Below, piece after piece: positions 1-6,962 of a stretch of 43,937 bases of DNA. The notes beneath the pieces are model-generated. The model ran no database searches, was not told the DNA's origin, and was given only the letters and a program-made list of their open reading frames with translations. Source of the stretch: Acidobacteriota bacterium (GTDB taxonomy: Bacteria; Acidobacteriota; Vicinamibacteria; Vicinamibacterales; UBA2999). Within the stretch, counting starts at the first letter, position 1. Each line of letters starts with the position of its first letter. The stretch lies in contig VFZN01000020.1 in assembly GCA_016871195.1 (NCBI GenBank), positions 1 to 43,937 of the forward strand, in the 5' to 3' direction. The position numbers and the translations under genes are program-made.

Positions 1-2
1 GA

Positions 3-31
3 AACAACAAACGCTCCCTTAGGGGTAACGT
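3..31 (-). terminator. Possible intrinsic terminator after tRNA-Leu
   Basis: Read on the minus strand just downstream of the tRNA, the sequence can fold an imperfect hairpin (ACG/CGT and CCC/GGG pairs with a small internal loop). It is followed by the T-rich run TTTGTTGTTTC. The position fits termination of a secG-tRNA transcript. The stem is short and interrupted, so this is tentative. Confidence 0.3.
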
Positions 32-62
32 CTGTAAGTGGCTGATACAATTTGATTTAGGT

Positions 63-149
63 TGGTGCGGAAGAAAGGACTCGAACCTTCACGCCCTTGC
101 GGGCGCCAGCCCCTCAAGCTGGTGCGTCTGCCAATTCCGCCACTTCCGC
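63..149 (-). tRNA. tRNA-Leu (anticodon GAG)
   Basis: On the minus strand a complete class II (long variable arm) tRNA is visible. The 7-bp acceptor stem GCGGAAG/CTTCCGC is perfect, followed by discriminator A and an encoded CCA (3' end at 63). The anticodon stem CCAGC/GCTGG encloses loop TTGAGGG, giving anticodon GAG, which reads CUC and CUU leucine codons. The T-arm carries the GGTTCGAGTCC consensus and the D-arm has AATTGGCAGA. The tRNA lies 62 bp downstream of secG on the same strand, so the two are probably co-transcribed, as in the E. coli secG-leuU arrangement. Confidence 0.96.
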
Positions 150-211
150 ATCTGACACTGCGCATCGCCGCCGGGCCGTGGCCGGGCCCGGGACGAGGGG
201 GGCAACCCTGC

Positions 212-631
212 TCAGGGCTGCGAGGGAGGAGGTGTTGCCGGTGCCGGAGCAGCCGGAGCCGCTTCGGGAGCCGGAGTCGTCGCCGGTGCCGGCGTCGCCG
301 CGGCAGGTGCCGCCGGAGCCACCGGTCCGCCCGGACCAGGCAGCGCCGCCGCCGGAACAGGTGGCGGACCTTCAATGCCACCCACCACGGAACTGCCACC
401 ACGCTGGCCCCACGCCGTGAGCGTCAACGACAGCACGACAAAGAGCACCGCAAGGCCGGCCGTGGCGCGCGTCAGCAGCGTCGCGCCCGAACGGGCCCCG
501 AACACCGCCTGGCTGCCACCGCCGCCAAAGGCATTGGCGATGTCGCCTCCCTTGCCCTGCTGCAGGAGAATTACCCCGATGAGCAGGAGGCACACCACCG
601 TATACACCGCGACCAGAAAGTAATACAGCAT
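212..631 (-). CDS. secG: Preprotein translocase subunit SecG
   Basis: SecG is a small inner-membrane subunit of the SecYEG channel that assists SecA-driven protein export. The 139-residue product begins with a hydrophobic helix (about residues 3-22), then the SecG-typical LLQQGKGGD segment and a Gly-rich AFGGGGSQAVFG stretch, then a second helix (about 53-73). The last 60 residues are an unusually long Ala/Pro-rich low-complexity tail, which makes the protein longer than the usual 75-110 residues. The start is the ATG at 631; an in-frame GTG lies one codon upstream (634). A perfect TATAAT lies about 45 nt upstream. tRNA-Leu follows on the same strand. Confidence 0.93.
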   Translation of the reverse strand: MLYYFLVAVYTVVCLLLIGVILLQQGKGGDIANAFGGGGSQAVFGARSGATLLTRATAGLAVLFVVLSLTLTAWGQRGGSSVVGGIEGPPPVPAAALPGPGGPVAPAAPAAATPAPATTPAPEAAPAAPAPATPPPSQP

Positions 632-675
632 CACTGTAGGCCTGCGCCGATTCCGTTGGGAACGGGCAAACCCAG

Positions 676-681
676 ATTATA
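676..681 (-). promoter_or_regulatory. -10 box (TATAAT) of secG
   Basis: A perfect TATAAT hexamer reads on the minus strand between the divergent secG and AI-2E permease genes. It would give a leader of roughly 35-40 nt before the secG start. No good TTGACA-like -35 box is visible at 16-18 bp spacing. Confidence 0.5.
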
Positions 682-731
682 GCACGGCCTGACGCTTCCC
701 ACCAGACGTTCTCCGCTATCATCAATACCAC

Positions 732-1787
732 ATGGCCTCGCATCGCACAGGCGCCGAACGCTTCCGCGCGCTCCTGTTCTATGGAGTGGTCCCGTTGCTG
801 GGCTATCTGGCCTTTCTCGTCACCCGGCCCTTCCTTGCCCCACTGGCGTGGGCCTCGGTGCTGGCCATGACCCTCTATCCGCTGCACCAGCGCCTGGGGA
901 CACGACTCTCGCCGTCGCACGCAGCGCTCGCCACCACCCTCACCGCCGCCCTGCTGATCGTCGCGCCGCTGGCCCTGCTGGGCATGATGCTGTCGAGTGA
1001 ACTGCCGCGAGTGATGGCGTACGCCCAGCAGATTCCCGCACAGGCCACACCGGAAAACATCGAACGTCTCTGGGACGAGCTGCGGCAATACGTTCCGTTC
1101 ACGCTCCCCGACGATTCCTCCCAGATACTCGGCCAGGCTGTGCAAACAGTTGGAGGCTTCCTCGGCCCTCGCCTCGGCAGTGCCGTCGCGTCAGTGTTCG
1201 AAGTGGTCGGCAGCCTCTTTGTCACGCTCTTCGCACTGTTCTTCCTGCTGCGCGACGCCCGGCGCCTCTCCGAAGGCGTCCGCCGCCTGCTGCCGTTCCC
1301 CCCGCACGAACGCGAGCTGCTCATCACCGAAGCGCACGACCTGGTAATCGCATCGGTCGGTGCCGGTCTCACCGTGTCGGCAGTGCAGGGCCTCGTGGGC
1401 GGCCTCGCGTTCTGGGCACTCGGCCTCGGGGCCCCGGCTATCTGGGGTGTACTTGTCGCCGTCTGTTCGCTGCTGCCCGTCGTCGGGGCCGCACTCGTCT
1501 GGGCCCCGGTCGCCTTCTGGCTGGGCATGTCCGGGGCCGTCGGACAGGCCCTGGCTCTGGTGATCGTCGGCACGCTCGGCATCAGCATGGTTGACAACGT
1601 GCTACGCCCCATCCTGCTGAGCGGTCGCTCGTCGGTGAACGGCCTCATCGTGTTCATCGGCCTGCTCGGGGGGACCACCGCCTTCGGGCTGGTCGGCCTC
1701 GTCTTCGGCCCCATCATCCTCGTGCTGGCAGGCACCCTCTTCGAGGCCCTGACCCGTCACTCGTCGTCTCCCACGCAGCGCGCGTGA
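732..1787 (+). CDS. AI-2E family transporter (YdiK/PerM/TqsA-like permease)
   Basis: This 351-residue integral membrane protein has the layout of the AI-2E transporter family. There is an N-terminal helical pair (about residues 15-50), another helix near 65-90, a soluble stretch (about 95-140), then five or six helices up to the C-terminus, including the family-typical LRPILLSGRSSVNGLIVFIGLLGG region. Members include putative autoinducer-2 exporters and Na+(Li+)/H+ antiporters, so the substrate cannot be named. The gene is divergent from secG. A TATCAT hexamer at 717-722 lies 9 nt before the ATG. The stop overlaps the GTG start of the next gene, which suggests coupling. Confidence 0.88.
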   Translation: MASHRTGAERFRALLFYGVVPLLGYLAFLVTRPFLAPLAWASVLAMTLYPLHQRLGTRLSPSHAALATTLTAALLIVAPLALLGMMLSSELPRVMAYAQQIPAQATPENIERLWDELRQYVPFTLPDDSSQILGQAVQTVGGFLGPRLGSAVASVFEVVGSLFVTLFALFFLLRDARRLSEGVRRLLPFPPHERELLITEAHDLVIASVGAGLTVSAVQGLVGGLAFWALGLGAPAIWGVLVAVCSLLPVVGAALVWAPVAFWLGMSGAVGQALALVIVGTLGISMVDNVLRPILLSGRSSVNGLIVFIGLLGGTTAFGLVGLVFGPIILVLAGTLFEALTRHSSSPTQRA

Positions 1788-2761
1788 GTGCTATGCTCCG
1801 CCTCATGGCTCGTCTGCTTGCTGCCCTGTTCCTGCTCGTGACTACGGTGGTGGCCTCATCCGCCGAGGCCCAGACCGCTGCGGCAGCGCCCCCCGGACTC
1901 ATCCCGCAGGTGCGCGCCGCTCTCAACGCCAACGACATCCCGAAGGCCCAGGCCCTCATCGCTGCGTTCCGCACAGCGAACGGCACCACGCCCGAAGCGC
2001 TCGAAGCCTTCTCGTGGCTCGGACGCGGGGCCCTCGCGCAGAAGAAGTATGACGAGGCCGAACAGTTTGCCCTCGATACCTACGACCTCTGCCTCGACGC
2101 CCTCAAGACGCGCCCCATGGATGCCGAACCGCGGCTGCCCATTGCCATCGGCGCTGCCATGGAGGTGCGCGCTCAGGTGATGGCCGCCCGTGGCAACCGA
2201 TCGGAAGCCGTCTACTTCCTGCGCCGCGAGGCCGACACCTACGGCGCAACCTCGATCATCCAGCGCATCAACAAGAACATCAACCTGCTGAGCCTCGAAG
2301 GACAGCCGGCGTTCGAGACCAGTTCGCGCGAGTCGCTCGCGGGCACCGCCCCCTCACTCGCCTCGCTGCGCGGCAAGCCCGTCGTGCTGTTTCTGTGGGC
2401 ACACTGGTGTCCCGACTGCAAGGCGATGAGCCCCATCCTCGACGCACTGCGCACCGCCCATGCCGCACAGGGCCTCACGATTCTGGCCCCCACGCAGCGC
2501 TACGGCTATGTGGCCAACCGCGCGCCGGCATCGCCCGCCGACGAACTGGCCTACATCCGCCAGATCCGCCGCGAGGCGTATCCGTGGCTCGACGATGCGC
2601 TCGTGCCGGTGAGTGGCGAGGTGTTCACTCGCTACGGTGTGTCGACGACGCCTACGCTGGTGTTCATCCGGCGCGACGGCACCGTGCTGCGCTACAACCC
2701 TGGGCAGATGACCCGTGCGCAGATCGATCCGCTGATTCAGGAACTGGTCAAGCCGCAGTGA
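1784..2761 (+). CDS. Exported thioredoxin-like (TlpA/ResA-type) protein
   Basis: The product (up to 325 residues) starts with an Arg-containing N-terminus and a hydrophobic signal segment ending near ASSAEAQ, so it is probably periplasmic. Residues about 30-150 are Ala-rich and helical and may be TPR-like. The C-terminal half (about 180-325) is a thioredoxin fold with active-site WAHWCPDCK (CPDC) and a cis-Pro in STTPTLVF. TlpA-like proteins reduce or exchange disulfides in the periplasm. The GTG at 1784 overlaps the previous stop (GTGA). ATGs at 1793 and 1805 are also possible, and TATGCT at 1792-1797 would suit a leaderless start at 1805. It overlaps the next gene by 4 bp. Confidence 0.82.
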   Translation: MSAMLRLMARLLAALFLLVTTVVASSAEAQTAAAAPPGLIPQVRAALNANDIPKAQALIAAFRTANGTTPEALEAFSWLGRGALAQKKYDEAEQFALDTYDLCLDALKTRPMDAEPRLPIAIGAAMEVRAQVMAARGNRSEAVYFLRREADTYGATSIIQRINKNINLLSLEGQPAFETSSRESLAGTAPSLASLRGKPVVLFLWAHWCPDCKAMSPILDALRTAHAAQGLTILAPTQRYGYVANRAPASPADELAYIRQIRREAYPWLDDALVPVSGEVFTRYGVSTTPTLVFIRRDGTVLRYNPGQMTRAQIDPLIQELVKPQ

Positions 2762-3510
2762 GTCGCCCGCGCGGAGCGGGACACAACCGGCGGCTCGACC
2801 TGCTCTACGAAGATCGCTCGCTCGTCGTCGTCAACAAGCCAGCGGGTCTGCTGACGATACCGACGTCCCCTGGACGGGCCGAGCACGAAGACACGCTGCT
2901 CGGTCGCGCCCGCGAGTATGCCAGGCACAAGCGCGGGCGTCAGGCGTACGTGGGCATGCTGCACCGCCTTGACCGCGGCACATCGGGAGCGCTGGCCATT
3001 GCGCTCGATCCCGCCGTGCATGCCGCGGGTCGAGACCTGTTCCGCCACCATGCCTTCGATCGCACCTACCTCGCGCTCGTGCACGGGGCTCCCGCCGCCG
3101 ACCGCTTCACTATCGACCGGGCGATCAGCAGCGACTATCGTGACGGACGACGCGTGGCCGTCGACGAGCAGGATTTCGACGACGCCCTGCACGCCCGCAC
3201 GCATGTCGAAGTCCTGGAACGCTTCGGCACACGGGCCGCACTGCTGCGCGTGACGCTCGAGACCGGACGCCAGCACCAGATTCGCATTCATCTCTCGGGC
3301 ATCGGCCACCCGCTCATCGGCGACCGGGTCTACGGTCGTGAGCATGCGAGTGCGAAGCCGGGCGACCGGCCGATGCTCCATGCGTGGACCCTCGGATTTG
3401 CGCATCCCCTCACCGGCGCGCACATCGAGGTGACCGCACCGGTGCCCGCCGATCTCCGCCGCACGATCGACCGTCTGCATCACCAGCCCCAGAGAGGTGT
3501 CCCGTCATGA
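2758..3510 (+). CDS. RluA-family pseudouridine synthase
   Basis: This 250-residue protein belongs to the RluA/RluC/RluD family, which isomerises uridine to pseudouridine in rRNA or tRNA. It shows the VVNKPAG motif (about 24-30), the catalytic motif HRLDRGTSG with catalytic Asp at about residue 72, and the downstream LETGRQHQIRIHL and HPLIGDRVYG motifs. No N-terminal S4 domain is present, so it resembles the short RluA/TruC-type members; the target base is unknown. The open frame extends further upstream, but homology begins after 2758, where a GTG overlaps the previous TGA. The stop overlaps the next ATG (ATGA), so the run from 732 to 3881 looks like one operon. Confidence 0.9.
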   Translation: MSRPRGAGHNRRLDLLYEDRSLVVVNKPAGLLTIPTSPGRAEHEDTLLGRAREYARHKRGRQAYVGMLHRLDRGTSGALAIALDPAVHAAGRDLFRHHAFDRTYLALVHGAPAADRFTIDRAISSDYRDGRRVAVDEQDFDDALHARTHVEVLERFGTRAALLRVTLETGRQHQIRIHLSGIGHPLIGDRVYGREHASAKPGDRPMLHAWTLGFAHPLTGAHIEVTAPVPADLRRTIDRLHHQPQRGVPS

Positions 3511-3881
3511 CTCAGTTGCTCGCCCCGTATCTGCCCCACCTGTATGTCGCCCTCCGCATCGTCGCCGGCCTGCTGTTCGCCCAGCACGGGGCTCAGAAGC
3601 TGTTCGGCCTGATGGGAGGCACGGGCCCCGTCGAACTGGCGTCGATCATGGGGGTCGCCGGTGTGGTCGAACTGGTCGGCGGACTTTCGATCGCCGCGGG
3701 ACTCTTCACCAGCCTGTGGGCGTTTCTGGCCTCAGGTCAGATGGCCGTTGCGTACTTCATGGTCCACGCCGGCCAGGGAATGTGGCCCGTGCAGAACGGT
3801 GGCGAACTGGCCGCGCTGTACTCCTTCCTGTTCCTCTACGTTGCGGCACGCGGCACGGGGCGCTGGGGCCTGCGTCCCTGA
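3507..3881 (+). CDS. DoxX family membrane protein
   Basis: The 124-residue product has four predicted helices and the DoxX-type opening, ending in GLLFAQHGAQKLFGLMGG and followed by GVVELVGGLSIAAGLFT. DoxX proteins are small inner-membrane proteins of variable or unknown role, some linked to thiosulfate:quinone oxidation or redox stress. The ATG overlaps the TGA of the RluA-type gene. The longer open frame starting at 3384 lies inside that gene and is not credible as a start. Function here is not defined beyond the family. Confidence 0.88.
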   Translation: MTQLLAPYLPHLYVALRIVAGLLFAQHGAQKLFGLMGGTGPVELASIMGVAGVVELVGGLSIAAGLFTSLWAFLASGQMAVAYFMVHAGQGMWPVQNGGELAALYSFLFLYVAARGTGRWGLRP

Positions 3882-3941
3882 CAGGCAAACGGCCAGCGGC
3901 GCCTGAACCGCAGGGCCGCACCGGGTAACGGACAGGCGTGC

Positions 3942-3947
3942 TAGCAT
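3942..3947 (+). promoter_or_regulatory. -10-like box (TAGCAT) before the lipoprotein amidase
   Basis: TAGCAT lies 8 nt before the amidase ATG at 3956, with no Shine-Dalgarno between. The spacing would start the transcript at or next to the ATG (leaderless). No -35 box is obvious. Confidence 0.35.
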
Positions 3948-3955
3948 CCCCGTCC

Positions 3956-5701
3956 ATGCGTCACCGACTTGCTGTCTTCCTCGCCGTCGCCGGCCTCGCG
4001 GCCTGTGTGCCGTCTACGCAACCACCACCGGCGGCACCATTCTCGGTGGTCGAGGCCACCATTCCCGAGATGCAGGCGGCGATGGCCGCCGGGCGCATCA
4101 CCTCGCGCGAGCTGGTCACGCAGTATCTGACCCGCATTGCCGTCTACGAAGACGGCCTCAACGCCGTCATCGCCGTGAATCCGAAGGCCCTCGAACAGGC
4201 CGAGGCCCTCGATCGCGAGCGCGCGGCTGGCAAACTGCGCGGCCCGCTGCACGGCCTTCCCGTGGCGCTCAAGGACAACATCCACACGTCGTTCATGCCG
4301 ACGACCGGTGGGGCGTTGGCCTTCGAGGGTCTGGTGCCTCCCTACGACGCCACACTCACCACGCACCTCATCGAGGCGGGTGCCGTCATCATCGCCAAGA
4401 CCATGATGACCGAGCTCGCCAACTGGGTAGCGAACGGCATGCCCGGGAACTACAACGCGCTGGAAGGGTACGGCTTCAATCCGTATGACCCCCGGCGCGA
4501 TCCCCGCGGCCTCATGCCGCTGGCGCCGAATGCACCGTCTAGTGCCACACCGCAGCGCTTCGACGATGGGCGACCCGTGCTGGGAACGGGAGGCTCGAGC
4601 TCAGGCACGGGAACGGCCGCGAACTTCTGGGCGGCCAATGTCGGCAGCGAAACGTCGGGGTCCATTCTGAGTCCGTCGAATCAGAACATGCTGGCCGGCA
4701 TCAAGCCCACCGTCGGGCGCATCAGCCGGTACGGCGTCATTCCGATCACCGCCGATCAGGATACGGCGGGACCGATGGCGCGCACCGTCACCGACGCTGC
4801 CATTCTGCTGGGCGCCATGGAAGGCAGCGCGCCTGATCCGAATGACGCCGCGACCTCGGCCTGTCAGGCCCCTCCGAACCGTGATTACACCGCATTCCTC
4901 AAAGCCGACGCGCTGAAGGGCGCACGCATCGGCATTCCGCGTGCGAGCTACTACGACCAGGTCACACTGCCCGGAAGCACCGAGCCACGTGGCGGACTCA
5001 ACGCGGCCCAGCGTGCCGCGATGGATGAGGCGATCGTGGTGCTGCGTCAGGCTGGTGCGGAGATCATCGATGTGGACATCCCGAGCGTCGTCGCCACCGA
5101 CCCGGCGAAGAACCTGCTGCTGTGGGGCACCTGTGCAGGGCCGGCCGATGTGCGAGGCAAGGATGCCAACTGCTCGTCTGCGCTCAAATACGGCATGAAG
5201 CGCGACTTCAACGCCTGGCTGGCCTCGCTCGGGGCCTCCGCACCAGTCAAGTCACTGACGGAGCTTCGCGAGTGGAATCTCGCGCACGCGAACATGGGCG
5301 CCATCAAGTACGCGCAGGCGCAGCTTGATGTCTCGGACGAAGTGGATCTGGAGCGCGACCGTGCCAAGTGGGAAGCGGACCGCAGGAAGGACATCGAACT
5401 GGCGGCCACCACCGGCATCGATGCGGCGCTGAAGTCCGCCAATCTCGATGCGTTGCTGTTCCCCGGCGCCTCGGGCGCGGCGATCTCGGCCAAGCCCGGC
5501 TATCCCACCGTCATCGTGCCGTTTGCGACCGTGCCCAACACGCCGCCGGGGGGGCCACTGCCGGACGGCTTCAACGCCCGCCCTGCCCCATACGGTGTCA
5601 GCTTCGCCGGCACCGCGTGCAGTGAACCGACGCTGCTCGGCCTGGCCTATGCCTTCGAACAGCTGACGAAGCGACGCGTGCCGCCGCCGGGCATGCCGTA
5701 G
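3956..5701 (+). CDS. Lipoprotein amidase (amidase-signature family)
   Basis: Amidase-signature enzymes hydrolyse C-N bonds of amides with a Ser-cisSer-Lys triad. The 581-residue protein begins with a lipoprotein signal peptide (lipobox LAAC, Cys 17), so it should be membrane-anchored outside the cytoplasm. Triad candidates are Lys 106 (LPVALKDN), cis-Ser at 214-215 (GTGGSSSG) and Ser 236 (ETSGSI). An insertion of about 30 residues (172-205) precedes the Ser-rich motif, as in peptide amidases. The start is the ATG at 3956; an in-frame GTG at 3938 would spoil the signal peptide. The substrate is unknown. A 12-bp perfect hairpin follows the stop. Confidence 0.87.
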   Translation: MRHRLAVFLAVAGLAACVPSTQPPPAAPFSVVEATIPEMQAAMAAGRITSRELVTQYLTRIAVYEDGLNAVIAVNPKALEQAEALDRERAAGKLRGPLHGLPVALKDNIHTSFMPTTGGALAFEGLVPPYDATLTTHLIEAGAVIIAKTMMTELANWVANGMPGNYNALEGYGFNPYDPRRDPRGLMPLAPNAPSSATPQRFDDGRPVLGTGGSSSGTGTAANFWAANVGSETSGSILSPSNQNMLAGIKPTVGRISRYGVIPITADQDTAGPMARTVTDAAILLGAMEGSAPDPNDAATSACQAPPNRDYTAFLKADALKGARIGIPRASYYDQVTLPGSTEPRGGLNAAQRAAMDEAIVVLRQAGAEIIDVDIPSVVATDPAKNLLLWGTCAGPADVRGKDANCSSALKYGMKRDFNAWLASLGASAPVKSLTELREWNLAHANMGAIKYAQAQLDVSDEVDLERDRAKWEADRRKDIELAATTGIDAALKSANLDALLFPGASGAAISAKPGYPTVIVPFATVPNTPPGGPLPDGFNARPAPYGVSFAGTACSEPTLLGLAYAFEQLTKRRVPPPGMP

Positions 5702-5716
5702 CCCTCTGCCACCTGA

Positions 5717-5747
5717 AGGCGCTGCGCCACGAGAGGGCGCAGCGCCT
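5717..5747 (+). terminator. Perfect 12-bp hairpin after the amidase
   Basis: Arms AGGCGCTGCGCC (5717-5728) and its exact reverse complement (5736-5747) enclose a 7-nt loop, 15 bp past the amidase stop. There is no T-run, so it is either a terminator without a U-tract or an mRNA-stabilising 3' hairpin. The symmetry means it could act on both strands. Confidence 0.5.
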
Positions 5748-5782
5748 GACGACGGCCTTGCTGCTGCCCTCGGACGCCGATC

Positions 5783-6046
5783 ATGCCCACGCCCCGGAAG
5801 ATCATCGCCTATGTGGCGACCAGCGCTGACGGCTATATCGCGCGCCCCAACGGCGATGTCGAGTGGCTCAACCGCCGGCCCGACACCATCGACTACGGCA
5901 TGCGGCGGTTCTATGCCTCAGTCGATACGATTTTGTGGGGACGCAAGACGTACGACTGGCTGCTCGGGCCCGTCATGGTCGCCGGCACCGGCGATCGGCA
6001 CGGACGCTGGCGCACCTTTGTGGGCGTGGGTCGCATCTTCCGCTGA
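5783..6046 (+). pseudogene. Truncated DHFR/RibD C-terminal-like protein
   Basis: The 87-residue product has the N-terminal part of the RibD-C/dihydrofolate-reductase-like family. IIAYVATSADGYIARPNGDVEWL corresponds to the first strand and loop, and SVDTILWGRKTYDWLLG to the nucleotide-binding GRKTYE-type motif. Full-length relatives are about 170-190 residues; here the match stops near residue 66 and the frame closes after an unrelated Arg/Gly-rich end. I found no continuation of the family in the other two frames up to the next hairpin, so the 3' half seems deleted rather than frameshifted. Probably a gene remnant without enzyme function. It lies between two perfect inverted repeats. Confidence 0.6.
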
Positions 6047-6095
6047 CAGGCCCGCGCGCACAGGCGCCACATCCGATCAGCGCCCCGAAACGACA

Positions 6096-6130
6096 ACACG
6101 CCTGAGCCCCTGGTCGGGACTCAGGCGTGT
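6096..6130. terminator. Perfect 11-bp hairpin between convergent genes
   Basis: ACACGCCTGAG (6096-6106) and CTCAGGCGTGT (6120-6130) pair perfectly around a 13-nt loop. The hairpin sits between the 3' ends of the DHFR remnant (plus) and the 80-residue protein gene (minus), the usual place for a bidirectional terminator. On the minus strand the stem is followed by TGTCGTTT, a weak U-tract. Confidence 0.5.
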
Positions 6131-6152
6131 CAGTGAAGTGAGCGCAGGGTGA

Positions 6153-6395
6153 CTAGGGCTCAACCGGCTCAGCGTCTTCCTCAGACGCCTCGCCATCGAG
6201 CTCGTCACCCCACGGATTTGGCTGAGGCCCCGGCACGATCCCTGCAATATCAGGGTCTTCCCCAGGGTCGCGCGGACCAGCCATTGAGCGTCGCACCTTG
6301 GCTTCTTCGCGGCGCGCCGTCTTCTGCTGCTGCCGCTCGGCGCGCGCGCGCTCACGCTCGCGCTTGCCTCGGCCCATTGGTCCTCGTACGGCCAT
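6153..6395 (-). CDS. Small charged hypothetical protein (80 aa)
   Basis: I do not recognise a named family. The N-terminal half is strongly basic and probably one long helix (GRGKRERERARAERQQQK, then Arg/Glu/Lys-rich). The C-terminal half holds a DPDIAGIVPGPQPNPWGDE segment and an acidic tail. A GAGGAG ribosome-binding site sits 4 nt before the ATG at 6395. The gene starts 39 nt after the RRM protein gene on the same strand, so the two are probably co-transcribed. A basic helix next to an RNA-binding protein makes nucleic-acid or ribosome association plausible, but this is inference. Confidence 0.7.
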   Translation of the reverse strand: MAVRGPMGRGKRERERARAERQQQKTARREEAKVRRSMAGPRDPGEDPDIAGIVPGPQPNPWGDELDGEASEEDAEPVEP

Positions 6396-6434
6396 GTTGC
6401 TCCTCAGTCAGGGCGCACCTTCAGGCGCGCGTGG

Positions 6435-6803
6435 TTACCAGCGGGGTTCGCGACGGCGGTTGTTGCCGCCACCACCACCGTAGCCACCACCACCGAAGCC
6501 GCCGCCGCCACCGCGACGGTCGCCACCGTCGCCGCCGAAACCACCCGCCCGGGGCACCTTCGGACGTGCCTCGTTGATCGCCAGCGTACGGCCACCCAAC
6601 TGGGTGTTGTTCAGCTGATCGACCGCCTTCTGTGCACCTTCTTCCGTGGACATCTCGACGAACGCGAAGCCACGCGCACGACCAGTCATCTGATCGCGCA
6701 TCACAGTCACCGTCTCGACGGCATCGACCTGGCTGAACAGATCGTGCAACTCATCCTCTGTCGTCTGAAACGGCAGATTACCAACAAACAGCTTGCGTCC
6801 CAT
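6435..6803 (-). CDS. RRM-domain RNA-binding protein with Gly-rich tail
   Basis: The 122-residue protein has a single RNA-recognition motif with RNP2 KLFVGNLPF (residues 4-12) and RNP1 RGFAFVEM (44-51). A Gly/Arg-rich tail follows (about 85-122) and ends in NNRRREPRW. This is the layout of cyanobacterial Rbp and other bacterial glycine-rich RNA-binding proteins, which bind single-stranded RNA and are often cold-regulated. The start is the ATG at 6803 preceded by GGGAG; a much longer open frame upstream is not credible because the homology begins at MGRKLFVGN. The leader contains a strong sense-strand terminator. The 80-residue gene follows. Confidence 0.93.
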   Translation of the reverse strand: MGRKLFVGNLPFQTTEDELHDLFSQVDAVETVTVMRDQMTGRARGFAFVEMSTEEGAQKAVDQLNNTQLGGRTLAINEARPKVPRAGGFGGDGGDRRGGGGGFGGGGYGGGGGNNRRREPRW

Positions 6804-6840
6804 CGTCACTCCCACTATCGGTGTGCACCGGCGTCCAAAG

Positions 6841-6872
6841 AAAAAAAAGGGCCCAGAGATGAGGGCCCCTTT
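6841..6872 (-). terminator. Intrinsic terminator/attenuator in the RRM gene leader
   Basis: Read on the minus strand, GGGCCC (6868-6863), an 8-nt loop and GGGCCC (6854-6849) form a 6-bp all-GC stem, extendable by A-U pairs past one bulge. Eight consecutive T residues (6848-6841) follow directly. This is a textbook Rho-independent terminator, oriented with the RRM gene and ending 37 nt before its ATG. No minus-strand gene lies upstream that it would otherwise serve, so it probably acts in the 5' leader. Confidence 0.75.
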
Positions 6873-6900
6873 CTCCGGTGTCTCAACTACCGTTGGGAGC

Positions 6901-6928
6901 CTAACACATTTAACAGTCGAAATAGCAA
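6901..6928 (-). promoter_or_regulatory. Possible promoter of the RRM gene
   Basis: On the minus strand TTGCTA (6928-6923) and TGTTAG (6906-6901) are separated by 16 bp in a locally AT-richer stretch. The predicted start near 6894 would give a leader of about 90 nt that includes the terminator. An overlapping alternative -10 is TTAAAT (6912-6907). Confidence 0.35.
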
Positions 6929-6950
6929 GCGGAAACTGCGCGAGGCCGCC

Positions 6951-6956
6951 CATAAT
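6951..6956 (+). promoter_or_regulatory. -10-like box (CATAAT) of the TonB receptor gene
   Basis: CATAAT lies exactly 6 nt before the ATG at 6963, so transcription would begin at or beside the start codon. No -35 box is clear. The same 6-nt spacing recurs before several other genes in the window. Confidence 0.4.
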
Positions 6957-6962
6957 CGGGGG

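Noticed and set aside
1-62. AT-richer stretch next to the tRNA as an integration (att) site
   Set aside because: No repeat of the tRNA 3' end and no integrase gene are visible in the window; the other side of the possible element is beyond the edge.
241-360. Simple repeat rich in GCCGG units
   Set aside because: It encodes the Ala/Pro-rich tail of SecG.
372-1145. Long minus-strand frame of 257 codons upstream of and across secG
   Set aside because: Antisense to the AI-2E gene and out of frame with SecG; composition is Arg/Gly-rich shadow sequence, no homology.
3938-3956. GTG at 3938 as start of the lipoprotein amidase
   Set aside because: It would put six extra residues ahead of the lipobox signal; ATG 3956 gives a regular signal peptide and a nearby -10-like box.
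6435-6540. GCC/ACC-rich tandem repeat
   Set aside because: It encodes the Gly-rich tail of the RRM protein, so the repeat is explained by coding sequence.
6849-6872. Same GC hairpin as a plus-strand terminator for an RNA before the TonB gene
   Set aside because: On the plus strand the stem is followed by only CTTTCTCC and preceded by the A-run; the U-tract is clear only on the minus strand.
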